From NCBI RefSeq assembly GCF_022867795.2, contig NZ_CP107006.1, positions 1,860,001-1,924,000 of the forward strand: a stretch of DNA of 64,000 bases. The letters run 5' to 3'. This document shows, one piece after another, positions 1 through 8,949 of the stretch. The DNA is from Chitinophaga horti. GTDB lineage: Bacteria > Bacteroidota > Bacteroidia > Chitinophagales > Chitinophagaceae. A program made the translations under genes and the position numbers. Under the pieces are notes generated by a model, which saw only the letters and a program-made list of their open reading frames with translations, was not told the DNA's origin and did not search any database. Position 1 is the first letter of the stretch. Each line of letters begins with the position of its first letter.

Positions 1-924
1 CAGTGCAAAAGAAAATATCAGGATAAAAATGTTTACAGCCAGGTTGATCAATACGTCGTTGACGAACATACGGATCTTCACGGCGTCGTTCATACGTGAG
101 ATGATTTCTCCGGTGCGCATGTTGTCGAAGAACGATTGTGGCAGTCGCAGCAGGTGTTTATAGTAACCGAGTATGAGCCGGGCATCTATCTGTTGGCCCG
201 TTTTGATGGTCAATAACGTTTTGGTATAGTTGATAAACAGTTGGCTGAGCACGATGAAGATCATCATGATGCTCATCAGGTTCAGCAGGTTCTGGTTGCC
301 GTCGGGCAATACATAATCGATAATTTTCTGGAGATAGATAGAAGTGCACAGGCCGAGCATCGTAAAGACCATCGCTCCAAGCACGATCTGCACCAGCATG
401 CCTTTATGCGGTTGCAATAACGCAGTAAATCTTTCTACGACGGTGGTTTTTTCATTGCCTGGCTGAAAGTCGGCTTCAGGTGCCAGCAATAACGCTACGC
501 CCGTCCAGATGGACCGGAATTGATCAGCAGGCATAGTTTCCAGCGTGCCTTTGGCAGGATCCATTACATTGATGCCTTTTTCAGAGGCTCCGTATACGAC
601 TACATAGTGTTGCAGTTTTTTGTCGATGATCACGTGCGCGATAGCGGGTATCGGCATTTCATAGATGCCTTCGAACGGTGCGCGTATCGCTTTTGCCGAG
701 AAGCCTAGTTGCGTGGCGGCTTCCACCATACCCAGGAGTGAGGTGCCTTTTTTGTCGGTGGCGGCGTATTGCCGTATACGGGCAATAGGGATTTGGGAAC
801 CAAACCATGCGGCCACGGAGGCGATACAGGCGGCTCCGCAATCAGTTAAGTCATGCTGACGAATGGTGTATTTACTGGCTGCCGGCCGACCGGAGAGCCA
901 ATTGCGTAATATGTTAAGCTTCAT
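1..924 (-). CDS. C39-peptidase ABC exporter, 3' part off the edge
   Basis: Membrane ABC transporter that cleaves a double-glycine leader and exports the peptide. The 308 codons present begin at ATG 924 and stay open to base 1, so the rest of the transmembrane region and the ATPase domain lie outside the window. The N-terminal C39 peptidase domain is clear: DLTDCGAAC with catalytic Cys29, then HYVVV with His106 and MDPAKG with Asp122. Transmembrane segments start at about residue 160. The start overlaps the end of the HlyD gene by 11 bp (stop at 914-916), so the two are probably translated together. Family membership is seen directly; the cargo is inferred to be the GG-leader peptide encoded just upstream. 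Confidence 0.92.
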   Translation of the reverse strand, partial: MKLNILRNWLSGRPAASKYTIRQHDLTDCGAACIASVAAWFGSQIPIARIRQYAATDKKGTSLLGMVEAATQLGFSAKAIRAPFEGIYEMPIPAIAHVIIDKKLQHYVVVYGASEKGINVMDPAKGTLETMPADQFRSIWTGVALLLAPEADFQPGNEKTTVVERFTALLQPHKGMLVQIVLGAMVFTMLGLCTSIYLQKIIDYVLPDGNQNLLNLMSIMMIFIVLSQLFINYTKTLLTIKTGQQIDARLILGYYKHLLRLPQSFFDNMRTGEIISRMNDAVKIRMFVNDVLINLAVNIFILIFSFAL

Positions 925-2074
925 TTTTTACAAGGTTGGGGTTCAGCCAGTCATCCGCCTGGTCATACAATAACTGGAAAAGTGTGCGTCGCGTAACGAG
1001 GAACCTCGCCTGCACGGTCATGCCTTTTTTGATGTACCCTTTGTAACCATTTTTGAGTTGTAGTGCCTGTTGGTCTACCGCACAACGGATCTTAAACAAA
1101 GGTTGTCCTTTATCGATCACCACATCTTTCGAAATCGTTACCACTTTGCCGGTAATCATGCCCCACTGGTTGTAATCGTAAGCATCGACCTGCATGCGTA
1201 CGGGCGTGCCTTCGTGTATGTAACCGATGTCTTTCGGCAGTACGAATACCTCCGCCAGTAAGGCGGCATCCGGACTCACTTCTCCCAGTACTTCTCCTGC
1301 ACCCAATGTGCTGCCGCGTTGCAGGCCTTTCAGTTGTTGCACATAACCGTCTGCCGCTGCACGAATGGTGTATTGGTCCTGTTCTTCTTCATACAATGTT
1401 TGTCGCGCACCCAGCTCCTGTAATTGCAGGTTGAGTGCCGTCAGCTCCGATTGCCAGCGGGCCGATTGCTGCGCTTTCAGTAACGCTTTTTCATTCATCA
1501 ACGCCTTGTATTCATAATCATATCGCTCAAACTCTGCGTTGGAGATTACTTTGTCTTTGTGTAAGGACCGGAAACGTTCATATTTCTTTTGTGCTGTGTT
1601 CAGCCGAATGTCTGCATCGGTCAGCTGCCTGTTATACAAAGCGATCTGTTGCTGGTACATGCTCGACTTCAGTCGTGTATTACGGCCTGCTACCAGTTGT
1701 TGCAAATCCTGTTGTTGCAGTTGCAGTTCGCTTACCTGTGTACCCAGTGACAAGTTTTTATCCGCTACGGATGCCGCTGCCAGTTTGATCAGTGGCTGCC
1801 CCGCCTTCACGTGTTCGTTTTCTTTGATGAGTACACTGTCTACCAGTCCGCTCACGAGACTGCGTATCTCCGTGCGCTCCTGTTCGGAGCGTAACAAGCC
1901 TGTACTACGAACGGTCACGTCTACTTTAATAATAAAAAGCAGTACAATAGCGATCAGGAACAACGTAAGTAGCAACAGGTACAATACGCGGCTGCGTGGC
2001 TCGTAAGCCTGCAAATGTTTTTCTACGGAGTTGTTGACGATTTCAAAAGGAAAGATGTTTTGCTTGGCGGGCAT
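914..2074 (-). CDS. HlyD-family periplasmic adaptor of peptide exporter
   Basis: Membrane fusion protein linking the inner-membrane C39 ABC exporter to an outer-membrane channel. I take ATG 2074 (386 aa, begins MPAKQNIF); the frame can be extended to a TTG at 2089. One transmembrane helix (about residues 30-50) is followed by a lipoyl-type half (GLLRSEQERTEIRS), a long Gln/Leu-rich coiled-coil hairpin, the second lipoyl half (IRAAADGYVQQL) and a beta-barrel domain. It lies between the leader peptide gene and the exporter, overlapping the latter by 11 bp. No outer-membrane TolC-like partner is present in the window. Confidence 0.9.
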   Translation of the reverse strand: MPAKQNIFPFEIVNNSVEKHLQAYEPRSRVLYLLLLTLFLIAIVLLFIIKVDVTVRSTGLLRSEQERTEIRSLVSGLVDSVLIKENEHVKAGQPLIKLAAASVADKNLSLGTQVSELQLQQQDLQQLVAGRNTRLKSSMYQQQIALYNRQLTDADIRLNTAQKKYERFRSLHKDKVISNAEFERYDYEYKALMNEKALLKAQQSARWQSELTALNLQLQELGARQTLYEEEQDQYTIRAAADGYVQQLKGLQRGSTLGAGEVLGEVSPDAALLAEVFVLPKDIGYIHEGTPVRMQVDAYDYNQWGMITGKVVTISKDVVIDKGQPLFKIRCAVDQQALQLKNGYKGYIKKGMTVQARFLVTRRTLFQLLYDQADDWLNPNLVKNEA

Positions 2075-2094
2075 ATCACTTGTTTGCAATTAAA

Positions 2095-2121
2095 AGGGGA
2101 TAACAGTTACTGTTATCCCCT
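2095..2121 (-). terminator. intercistronic terminator between peptide and exporter genes
   Basis: An 11-bp perfect stem (GGGGATAACAG / CTGTTATCCCC) with a 3-nt loop, followed on the minus strand by TTTTAATT. It lies between the stop of the leader peptide gene (2142) and the HlyD start (2074). Partial termination here would give much more peptide mRNA than exporter mRNA. Confidence 0.75.
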
Positions 2122-2141
2122 ATATGATGAATAGCGGCTTA

Positions 2142-2351
2142 CTATTCTTCGCTGCTGGATGAGCCGAACATGGAACCTAAACCAAAGTTAATTTTGGTGG
2201 AATTAGTGTCGCCATCTTCGTCTACAGTTGTGATACCAATGTAACCTTCGAGCAAGCCAGACAGGGCGCTGGAAGAATCGTTACCGAACAGGCCTAACAG
2301 GCCACCGTTAATCTGCTGCATCTCGTTGATGTTAAGTTCTTGCATTTTCAT
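2142..2351 (-). CDS. double-glycine leader peptide (bacteriocin-like)
   Basis: Predicted 69-aa precursor from ATG 2351 (a second ATG at 2345 is possible; the frame is open to 2447 but the upstream part looks non-coding). Residues 1-17 form a GG leader: MKMQELNINEMQQINGG has the ELNxNEMxxINGG pattern cut by C39 peptidases. The core would be 52 residues, rich in Gly, Ser and Leu, with about eight acidic residues and a single lysine. It has no cysteine, so no disulfide or lanthionine is expected. An acidic DEDGDTN stretch sits mid-core. It is followed by a terminator and then by its likely adaptor and exporter. The leader is seen directly; antibacterial or signalling activity is inference, and the negative charge is unlike classical cationic bacteriocins. 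Confidence 0.8.
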   Translation of the reverse strand: MKMQELNINEMQQINGGLLGLFGNDSSSALSGLLEGYIGITTVDEDGDTNSTKINFGLGSMFGSSSSEE

Positions 2352-2567
2352 GGCTAAAATTTTTACGCGGTTTAAATAATCTGTGCCTACTCTGTTAAGG
2401 GTTTTCAGCTTGGTCCCTGTGAACCGGTTCTGAAATAAATTACGCATTTGGATGTCGCATGGATTTGCGTTTTGTGAAAAATACTATTACAAGTAGTTGT
2501 GTTTCAGTTATTTCCCAAATGGTGGAAATGTGATGTGTCTAATAATCATGCCATCGGCTGTAGTGCT

Positions 2568-4164
2568 TTACTGTATTGATTTTATCGCCGCCTGCAACGC
2601 TGTATCAACGCCATTACGCAAATCTTTTAATGTAGCACTTACGATCTTGTCCGGCTGTATACCAACGCCTACGAACTCAGTACCATCTCCCAGCATATCG
2701 CGTTTGGTGCATATGCGGGCGTTGCCGTTTCCGGGCAGTGTAATAAATAAAGGTTGACCCGAACTGCCACCAGTAGCTTCGCCGATGATGAGGCCACGTT
2801 TCATCGTTTTAAATGCGGCTGCAAAATCTTCTGCGGCGGAGAAGGTACGGGCGCTGGTGAGTACGATCACTTGCCCGTTGTAAGGTGTTTTATCCGGCGG
2901 TATTAATTTGCTCCTGTTAAGCGATGGTTGTAGCTTCCTGTTCCATGCGCGATGTGTAGGTTTGTAGTCGCGGGTGTAAGAGGTGTGTACCAATGCGGGC
3001 GTGTTCGCAAGGTAGTTGAGAATTGCCCATCCTACCGACGTGTTGCCACCACCGTTATTTCTTACATCGAAGATGATAGCTTTTGCTTTTGATATCTCCG
3101 GATAATTTGCAGCGAATGCCTTCGCACAGGAGTCGTTGCCGAAGGTGTTGAGCGCCACGTAGGCAATGTTGCCTGGCAGCATACGATACTCGAATGACGG
3201 CACACGCAACCTGGCACTGCGATCGGCAGACTTCACCCTGGCTATGGTATGCTCGCTGGTTTTGCCGGTAGCATCCCGTAGTTGCAGTTGTATGGGTTCA
3301 TGTAAAGCGCCACTCAGTAATGCGTAATCGTAAGTGCGTGTTTGCCTGTCCTGCTCAGTGGATGCGCTCTGGTAGGGCGCAATGTAACGGGCTGCATATG
3401 CTTTGACGGGTATATTGTTGACGCGCAGTACTTCCATGCCCGTTTTGATTCCTTTAGCGCTGAGGGTTTCGTCGTATACACCAATGATGGTCACTTTGTC
3501 TTCGATGCCGCGTACGTACTAACGGCCTTGTGTAAACGGAGTCGGATAGTTCGGCGGGCAGGTATACGTTCGTGTGGCCGTCGCGCAGGCTCGCAGCCAT
3601 TTCTTCCAGCAGGCGATAGTACTCTCTGGTAGAAGCCGATTGGCGTACTCTCGGCAGGTAGGCAAAGTACAGCGAATCGATATTGATTTCGGGCACAATA
3701 TCGAAGTTCACAAAGTTGTATTTCACTTCTGACCACAATTTGGAAAGACCTGCAATTTTCTGGTCTTCGGGCAGATTAGGTTGGTAGGGTGTGGTGAATT
3801 GTTTTGACTCCCAAAAAGTTTTCTGGTTGAAGAACAGTGAAGTGTTTTGTTGTTGTCGTTTGCGGTTATGTTCCATCTGCTTCAATATTTCATGCCACTG
3901 CGGATACGTGTGCAGCGATAAGAGGTCCTGGTCTTTCACAGTGTTCTCCGGATCCGCATAGTTTTCATCTATGGCTCGTTGGAGATATTGAAAAGCCATC
4001 GCTGGTTTCCCTGCAAGCGCGAAGTAACAGGCGGTGTTGTAGTGTGATATTTCGAACTGTCCGCGGCTCATCTTATCGAGAAGGGTGTCGGCGGGACTTT
4101 GTGCGGCAGCTCGTGGTGCTTGCAGCAGGATCAATCCAATGGAGAGTTTGTAAAAGAGGTTCAT
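2568..4164 (-). pseudogene. S41 family peptidase, frameshifted
   Basis: Secreted C-terminal-processing (tricorn/Ctp-like) serine protease split over two frames. The N-terminal part starts at ATG 4164 with a signal peptide (LILLQAPRAAAQ), a repeat-like helical segment and LRDGHTNVYLP; it loses the family sequence after TRPLVR and ends at 3454. The C-terminal part carries the PDZ-like region (GIKTGMEVLRVN) and the catalytic core with TSARTFSAAEDFA, whose Ser is the expected nucleophile, and GEATGGSSGQP; it ends at 2568. Removing one copy of the tandem GTAC at 3512-3519 joins them as PLVRGIEDKVTIIG, giving a full protein of about 530 aa. Either a genuine inactivating mutation or an assembly error; a 4-bp error is less usual than a homopolymer slip. 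Confidence 0.85.
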
Positions 4165-4344
4165 ACGACGTAGTAGTTTTAGAGAAGACGATCGGCCCCG
4201 TTAAAAGTTGCACGCCGTCTGCTGAAAAAACAATTGATTCGCCTGCTGTAACAGTTCATTCGCGTGGCTGGTCGCTATGAATCAGCAGATTGTAACTTGC
4301 GCCCTGTTTATAACATTCATTAAAACCTCAAAAAATCAATTCAG

Positions 4345-4875
4345 ATGAAGTTTAACCCCAGGCTGTTACTGGCCCCTTTGTTTGCGGTCCTTTTATTCGC
4401 TTGCAGTAAAGAAGATAATGAAACGCCTGAACAGGGCGGCCCGGGCAACGGCACGCCCGGTAAAAGTGAGATCCAGATCCGTGTAGATGGTGGCCCCTGG
4501 CAAACCCGCGTAGCCGGTGCCGCAGTACGTTTCCGCGATGGTTATTATGCGATTGCTGATATCGATGGAGATGATGTTGGTAGTTACATTCTCATTAGGT
4601 GGATGGGTGGTGTGGGCACACATGCATACAAAGAAGTAGCGGCCAACGAAGGCACGCACGTACATTACCTGATCGATGAAGGCAACAATTATGTGCCTTA
4701 CTACCTGACGCCTGCGGGCATGCACGTGAGTGGCGGTGGCGTTACCATCACCAGTATGGGCGATAAAGATGGATATATCACCGGTACATTCCTGGTAGAC
4801 CCTGCAGGTTATGGCGATGTGCTGGACAAACAGGCGAAGATCGAAGGGAAGTTTAAAGTGAAGAAGGGCTGGTAG
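4345..4875 (+). CDS. hypothetical lipoprotein
   Basis: 176-aa exported lipoprotein of unknown function. The signal peptide ends in the lipobox LLFAC (Cys about residue 20), followed by SKEDNETPEQGG and a Gly/Pro linker typical of Bacteroidota surface or periplasmic lipoproteins. The rest is a beta-rich domain with no motif that I recognise. It is transcribed on its own, and its last 23 bp overlap the 3' end of the convergent molybdenum hydroxylase gene. Confidence 0.75.
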   Translation: MKFNPRLLLAPLFAVLLFACSKEDNETPEQGGPGNGTPGKSEIQIRVDGGPWQTRVAGAAVRFRDGYYAIADIDGDDVGSYILIRWMGGVGTHAYKEVAANEGTHVHYLIDEGNNYVPYYLTPAGMHVSGGGVTITSMGDKDGYITGTFLVDPAGYGDVLDKQAKIEGKFKVKKGW

Positions 4876-7111
4876 ATAACAAGTCCTCCACTTTGATCGG
4901 GAACTTATTAATTCTGCGACCGGTCGCGTGAAAGATGGCGTTGGCAATGGCGGGCGGCATAGCGGTGAGGCCCACCTCGCCTACGCCTTTGATGCCCAGT
5001 TCATTGATAATGTCATCTTTCTCTTCTACGAAATGTACTTCCAGGTCATGCACATCCGCATGCACAGGCAAGTGATACTCCGCCAGGTTCGCGTTCATGA
5101 AACGGCCATAACGGTGGTCCATAATCGATTCTTCGCGCAAGGCCTTGCTGATGCCCCATACCATCGAGCCGATGATCTGGCTGCGGGCTGTTTTCGGGTT
5201 GATGATACGGCCCGCCGCAACCATCGTCAGTGCCCGGGTAACATCTACTGTGCCAAGGTCTTCGTCCACTTCTAATTCCACGAATGATACGCTGTGCGCA
5301 GCACGGGAATATTTCCTCCATTTGATGAGGTCGGGACCTGTGAATTTTTTGCTGGTGATGGGCTTGCCGTTATTGGCCGCAGCGATGTCAGCGAGCGTCA
5401 TATGTAGCGCTGGATTATGCTTCAGCACAAGTTGCCCGTTCGTAAAGATGATCTCTTCCGGCTTCGCATCCGCCAGGGGAGAGTTACTTAAGCTTTTTGC
5501 TTTTCTGATCAGTTGTTTTCGTAGTCCTTCACAAGCGCCCCTGATGGCCATGGCCACCGATGCCGTAGTCGCTGAGCCGCCTTGTATGGCAGAAAAGGGT
5601 AGAGCGCTGTCGCCGTACAGTACTTCTACCTGGTCTAAAGGTAACCCCAGTTCGTCTGCCGCCACCTGCGCCATAACCGTGTAGGTGCCCGTGCCAATAT
5701 CTGTAACAGCGCTTTTGATACGCAGTTTTCCCGCTTTGGTGAGGGAAGCTTCTGCACGCGCCGGAAACTGGAAAACATCCCAGATGCCCGTTGCCATTCC
5801 ATACCCCACTAAGCGGTTGCCCCTGCGCATGCTGCGTGGTAAGGGTTGACGCTCGTTCCACCCGAAGCGGAGTGCTCCTTCTTTATAACACTGCCGCAGC
5901 TCTTTACTGCTGTACGGCTTATCCTTCGTAGCATCCGTATCACTGTAATTAATTAACCGGAACTCTACAGGGTCGATCCCTAATTGATAGGACAGTGCGT
6001 CCATTGTACTCTCCACGGCATGTACCCCCGTGCTACCGCCCGGCGCGCGCATATCGACAGGTGTATACACATCCAGCGGTACGAGCTGGTGTTTGAGTAG
6101 GGTGTTTTGGGCAGGATATAACATGTTTGCCCAGTTGACGACTACCTCGATATAATCCTCGAAACGGGAAGTGATGGCCACTGCTTCATGGTTGATAGCG
6201 GTGACCTTTCCATCAGCTGCTGCGCCGTAGCGGGTATGTTGAATGGTAGGCGGCCGGAAACCGAAGGTGAACATCTGCTGCCTGTCCAGCGTCACCCTTA
6301 CGGGTGCTTTAAGCTCCAGCGCCGCCAGTACGGCAAAGAACAGTTGGTACTGCGGGCGCAGTCCCGATCCGAAGGCACCGCCAACGTAGGGCGATATCAC
6401 GCGGATGTTTTTATAATGGAGTCCGAATACGTTACCAATATACAGCTGCGAGTTGATCGTGCCCTGTGTTTTATCGTATACCGTGAGTTTGCCGGGGCCT
6501 TCGTAGACCACCGTGGTGGCGAATAGCTCCATCGGGTTATGATGCTCGTAGCCATGTGTAAACGTGGCAGATGTTTGTGCTTTGGCTTTTGCATATGCCT
6601 TTTCAAAGTCGCCTGATGGTTTAGGTGGCGGCGGCTTCAGCACGCTGGCCAATCCGGCCTTGGGTTTGCGGGCATGTTGCAGGTTGGCCTGCAGGTTAGT
6701 ATGAAACGCTTCCTGTTCATATTCGATGTGCAGGATAGAGGCGCCATACCTTGCCAGTTCAAAGCTCTCTGCCACCACCAGAGCGATCGGCTGTCCGTTA
6801 AAGCTGATGTTCTCGTCATGTAACGGCCGGAAAGGCGCGCCCGGCGGTGCATCCATGTCGGAATACAGCTGGTTGAACCAGGCGAGTGAAGGCCGGTTCT
6901 CGTGCGTGAAAACTTTGATGATGCCGGGTATGGCCTCTACGATTGCCGTATCGATCTTTTTGATCTTTCCCTTGGTAATGATGCTGTTCACGACATAGCC
7001 GTAGCGTAAACCTTTTGCAGGATACTCTCCCGCGTATTTCGCGATACCACTTACTTTGTCCGGACCTTCGAGCCGTGCGACAGGCTTGCCTGAGAGGTGA
7101 TTGTTCGTCAT
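4853..7111 (-). CDS. paoC: molybdopterin-binding subunit of xanthine/aldehyde oxidoreductase (PaoC-like)
   Basis: Large catalytic subunit (752 aa) of a molybdenum hydroxylase that oxidises aldehydes or N-heterocycles. Motifs in order: GKPVARLEGPDKVSG at the start (aldehyde oxidase a/b hammerhead), VGGAFGSG (cofactor loop), MRAPGGSTGVHAVE, GGSATTASVA, and near the C terminus GVGEVGLTAMPPA, which holds the family's catalytic Glu. Length and motif order match PaoC/YagR. It is the last gene of a three-gene operon, 2 bp after the FAD subunit. No signal sequence, so the enzyme should be cytoplasmic. The substrate cannot be told from sequence. Confidence 0.92.
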   Translation of the reverse strand: MTNNHLSGKPVARLEGPDKVSGIAKYAGEYPAKGLRYGYVVNSIITKGKIKKIDTAIVEAIPGIIKVFTHENRPSLAWFNQLYSDMDAPPGAPFRPLHDENISFNGQPIALVVAESFELARYGASILHIEYEQEAFHTNLQANLQHARKPKAGLASVLKPPPPKPSGDFEKAYAKAKAQTSATFTHGYEHHNPMELFATTVVYEGPGKLTVYDKTQGTINSQLYIGNVFGLHYKNIRVISPYVGGAFGSGLRPQYQLFFAVLAALELKAPVRVTLDRQQMFTFGFRPPTIQHTRYGAAADGKVTAINHEAVAITSRFEDYIEVVVNWANMLYPAQNTLLKHQLVPLDVYTPVDMRAPGGSTGVHAVESTMDALSYQLGIDPVEFRLINYSDTDATKDKPYSSKELRQCYKEGALRFGWNERQPLPRSMRRGNRLVGYGMATGIWDVFQFPARAEASLTKAGKLRIKSAVTDIGTGTYTVMAQVAADELGLPLDQVEVLYGDSALPFSAIQGGSATTASVAMAIRGACEGLRKQLIRKAKSLSNSPLADAKPEEIIFTNGQLVLKHNPALHMTLADIAAANNGKPITSKKFTGPDLIKWRKYSRAAHSVSFVELEVDEDLGTVDVTRALTMVAAGRIINPKTARSQIIGSMVWGISKALREESIMDHRYGRFMNANLAEYHLPVHADVHDLEVHFVEEKDDIINELGIKGVGEVGLTAMPPAIANAIFHATGRRINKFPIKVEDLLSTSPSSL

Positions 7112-7113
7112 GT

Positions 7114-8133
7114 TTATAAGGCTGATCTTGCGCCGGGAAGCTGACTGTCGGGCTGCAATGCCATGTGTGCATTGCGGACGATCGCTCTCCGGGCGAGGGT
7201 GAGTTTAAATGCATTGTGTTCATACGGCACAGCGCCCTGTAACAGGATGTCTGCCGCCCGTTCGAAGTGTTCAGGTGTGACCGGTTTGCCGACCAGGTAA
7301 GCTTCTGCTTCCGGTACGCGCCATGGCTTATGTGCTACGCCACCTAACGCCATGCGTGCCTGGCTGATATGCCCGTCTTCAATATCCAGCCCCGTAGCCA
7401 CCGACACAAGCGCAAAGGCATATGAGTTGCGGTCGCGTACTTTCAGGTAGGAGTAGTGCTGTGCAAAGCCTTTTGGCGGTAACGTGATATGGGTGATCAA
7501 CTCCGACGGTTGCAGCTGATTGTCGATTTCGGGTCTGCCCCCCGGGAGGCGATGAAAGTCGGCAAACGGGATGCTACGTGTGCCCAGTGGTCCTTGTGCC
7601 TCTACCGTAGCCTCAAGTGCAGCCAGCGCTACACACATGTCCGATGGAAATACCGCAATGCAATGCTCGCTGGCACCGAGGATGGCCATCATACGATTGT
7701 CGCCCTCCAGTGCCGAGCAGCCAGTGCCTGGTTCTCTTTTGTTGCAGGGAGTGGCGGTGTCGTAGAAGTAGACGCAGCGTGTCCGTTGCAGGAGATTGCC
7801 GCCATTGGTTGCCATGTTCCTGATCTGTGCCGATGCGCCTGCCAGTATCGCTTTAGACAGCAAAGGGTAACGCGATTCGATCAGCGGGTGATAGGCTGTG
7901 TCGGCATTCGTAGCGAAAGCATTGAGCCGCACACCGCCATCCGGCATGGCAGCTGCTGCAGGTTCTGCCGAGAGCTTCGACACGTCGATCATCACATCGG
8001 GCGTAGTGATATTGTATTTCCAGAGGTCGAGCAGATTGGTGCCACCGGCGATGAAGTAGCTGTTGATGTCTGCGGCTTTCTGTCGCACGGCTGCTTCCGG
8101 GTCGGCCGCATTATAATAGTGAAATGGCTTCAT
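7114..8133 (-). CDS. paoB: FAD-binding subunit of aldehyde oxidoreductase (PaoB-like)
   Basis: 339-aa medium subunit that passes electrons through [15 protein letters not shown] at the N terminus and [13 protein letters not shown] are the FAD-binding loops of the CO-dehydrogenase flavoprotein family. The segment [24 protein letters not shown] and EHC supplies four cysteines in the pattern that holds an extra 4Fe-4S cluster in PaoB, so this is the PaoABC branch and not a plain xanthine dehydrogenase. Start ATG 8133 overlaps the stop of the 2Fe-2S gene by 4 bp (ATGA). Confidence 0.92.
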   Translation of the reverse strand: MKPFHYYNAADPEAAVRQKAADINSYFIAGGTNLLDLWKYNITTPDVMIDVSKLSAEPAAAAMPDGGVRLNAFATNADTAYHPLIESRYPLLSKAILAGASAQIRNMATNGGNLLQRTRCVYFYDTATPCNKREPGTGCSALEGDNRMMAILGASEHCIAVFPSDMCVALAALEATVEAQGPLGTRSIPFADFHRLPGGRPEIDNQLQPSELITHITLPPKGFAQHYSYLKVRDRNSYAFALVSVATGLDIEDGHISQARMALGGVAHKPWRVPEAEAYLVGKPVTPEHFERAADILLQGAVPYEHNAFKLTLARRAIVRNAHMALQPDSQLPGARSAL

Positions 8134-8609
8134 CGTGGTTGGTCTTTTACTTCCATGATCGCATCAATGATATAATTGTTCGCGCCGCAGCGACAAAGGT
8201 TGCCGCTCATGAGCTCTTTCACTTCCTCCCGCGTTTGTGCCCTTCCTTCCTGTAACATACCGATTGCGCTGCATATTTGTCCGGGGGTGCAATATCCACA
8301 CTGGAAGGCGTCGTGGTCGATGAAAGCTTGTTGCAGGGCGTGTAGTCGTCCGGGTTGACCGACACCTTCTATGGTGGTGATGTTACTGCCGTTTTTCATA
8401 ACGGCCAGGGTGAGGCAACTCAGTGTTCGTTTGCCATCGCATAATACCGTGCAGGCGCCACATTGTCCGTGATCGCAACCTTTTTTGGTACCCGTGAGGT
8501 CGAGGTGTTCGCGGAGCGCATCGAGCAGCGACACCCAGGGTGCGAGCGAAAGCGTACGGGGCGTGCCGTTGATTGTAAATGAAATGTTGGTCGCGAGTAC
8601 ATTGGTCAT
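8130..8609 (-). CDS. paoA: 2Fe-2S subunit of aldehyde oxidoreductase (PaoA-like)
   Basis: Small electron-transfer subunit, 159 aa from ATG 8609 (an upstream TTG at 8633 is less likely). Two 2Fe-2S sites are complete: the plant-type [16 protein letters not shown] and the C-terminal CGYCTPGQ with LCRCGANN. Unlike the E. coli homologue there is no twin-arginine signal, which suggests a cytoplasmic complex. First gene of the paoABC-like operon, coupled to the FAD subunit by a 4-bp overlap. No PaoD/XdhC-type maturation factor lies next to the operon. Confidence 0.92.
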   Translation of the reverse strand: MTNVLATNISFTINGTPRTLSLAPWVSLLDALREHLDLTGTKKGCDHGQCGACTVLCDGKRTLSCLTLAVMKNGSNITTIEGVGQPGRLHALQQAFIDHDAFQCGYCTPGQICSAIGMLQEGRAQTREEVKELMSGNLCRCGANNYIIDAIMEVKDQPR

Positions 8610-8849
8610 AACGCGTTTTCGTGTGTCCCGCAAATGCTATGCCCGGGTTATGCCATGTGTATTTGATTTAGATTGCCTTTCGATTGCAGGGTTCGGCTAG
8701 CACTTTTGTGCGATTTTGATTGGCTGGGTAAAAAAGTGCCTTGTTTCTGGGTAATTTGGTGTTGCAAGATCCCGTAACGATTTGTTGACATCCCTAAAAC
8801 TTCCAACAGGTACAGGTACTCAGATCAGCATGTTTTATTTTTGGCGTTT

Positions 8850-8864
8850 TTTGCATACTGCAAA
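8850..8864. promoter_or_regulatory. palindrome upstream of deoR-type gene
   Basis: TTTGCA-TAC-TGCAAA is a perfect inverted repeat with a 3-bp centre, 85 bp before the DeoR-family start. It shares the TTTGCA half-site with the 26-bp element at 8886-8911. Probably an additional operator. The rest of the 8610-8949 intergenic region has no other convincing structure except a short GCAC-TTTT-GTGC repeat at 8700-8711. Confidence 0.5.
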
Positions 8865-8885
8865 TTTCTGCGGTACGGCGCATTA

Positions 8886-8911
8886 TTTTGCAAAATTGCA
8901 TAGTTTTGCAT
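8886..8911 (+). promoter_or_regulatory. TTGCA-repeat element, putative DeoR operator with -7 box (copy 1)
   Basis: Three TTGCA/TTTGCA units start 8 and 10 bp apart, ending 38 bp before the DeoR-family ATG. TAGTTTTG at 8901-8908 is a perfect Bacteroidota -7 box (TAnnTTTG) inside the element, though no -33 box is found at the right distance. A second copy with 23 of 26 identical bases precedes the HAD gene (9715-9740). Confidence 0.6.
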
Positions 8912-8949
8912 GATGATTAGTCGCCCCTAATTTTCTCAAACACAAACTT

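Noticed and set aside
1435..2006. Overlapping plus-strand frames opposite the HlyD gene
   Set aside because: Cysteine- and serine-rich translations typical of the antisense of a Gln/Leu-rich coiled coil.
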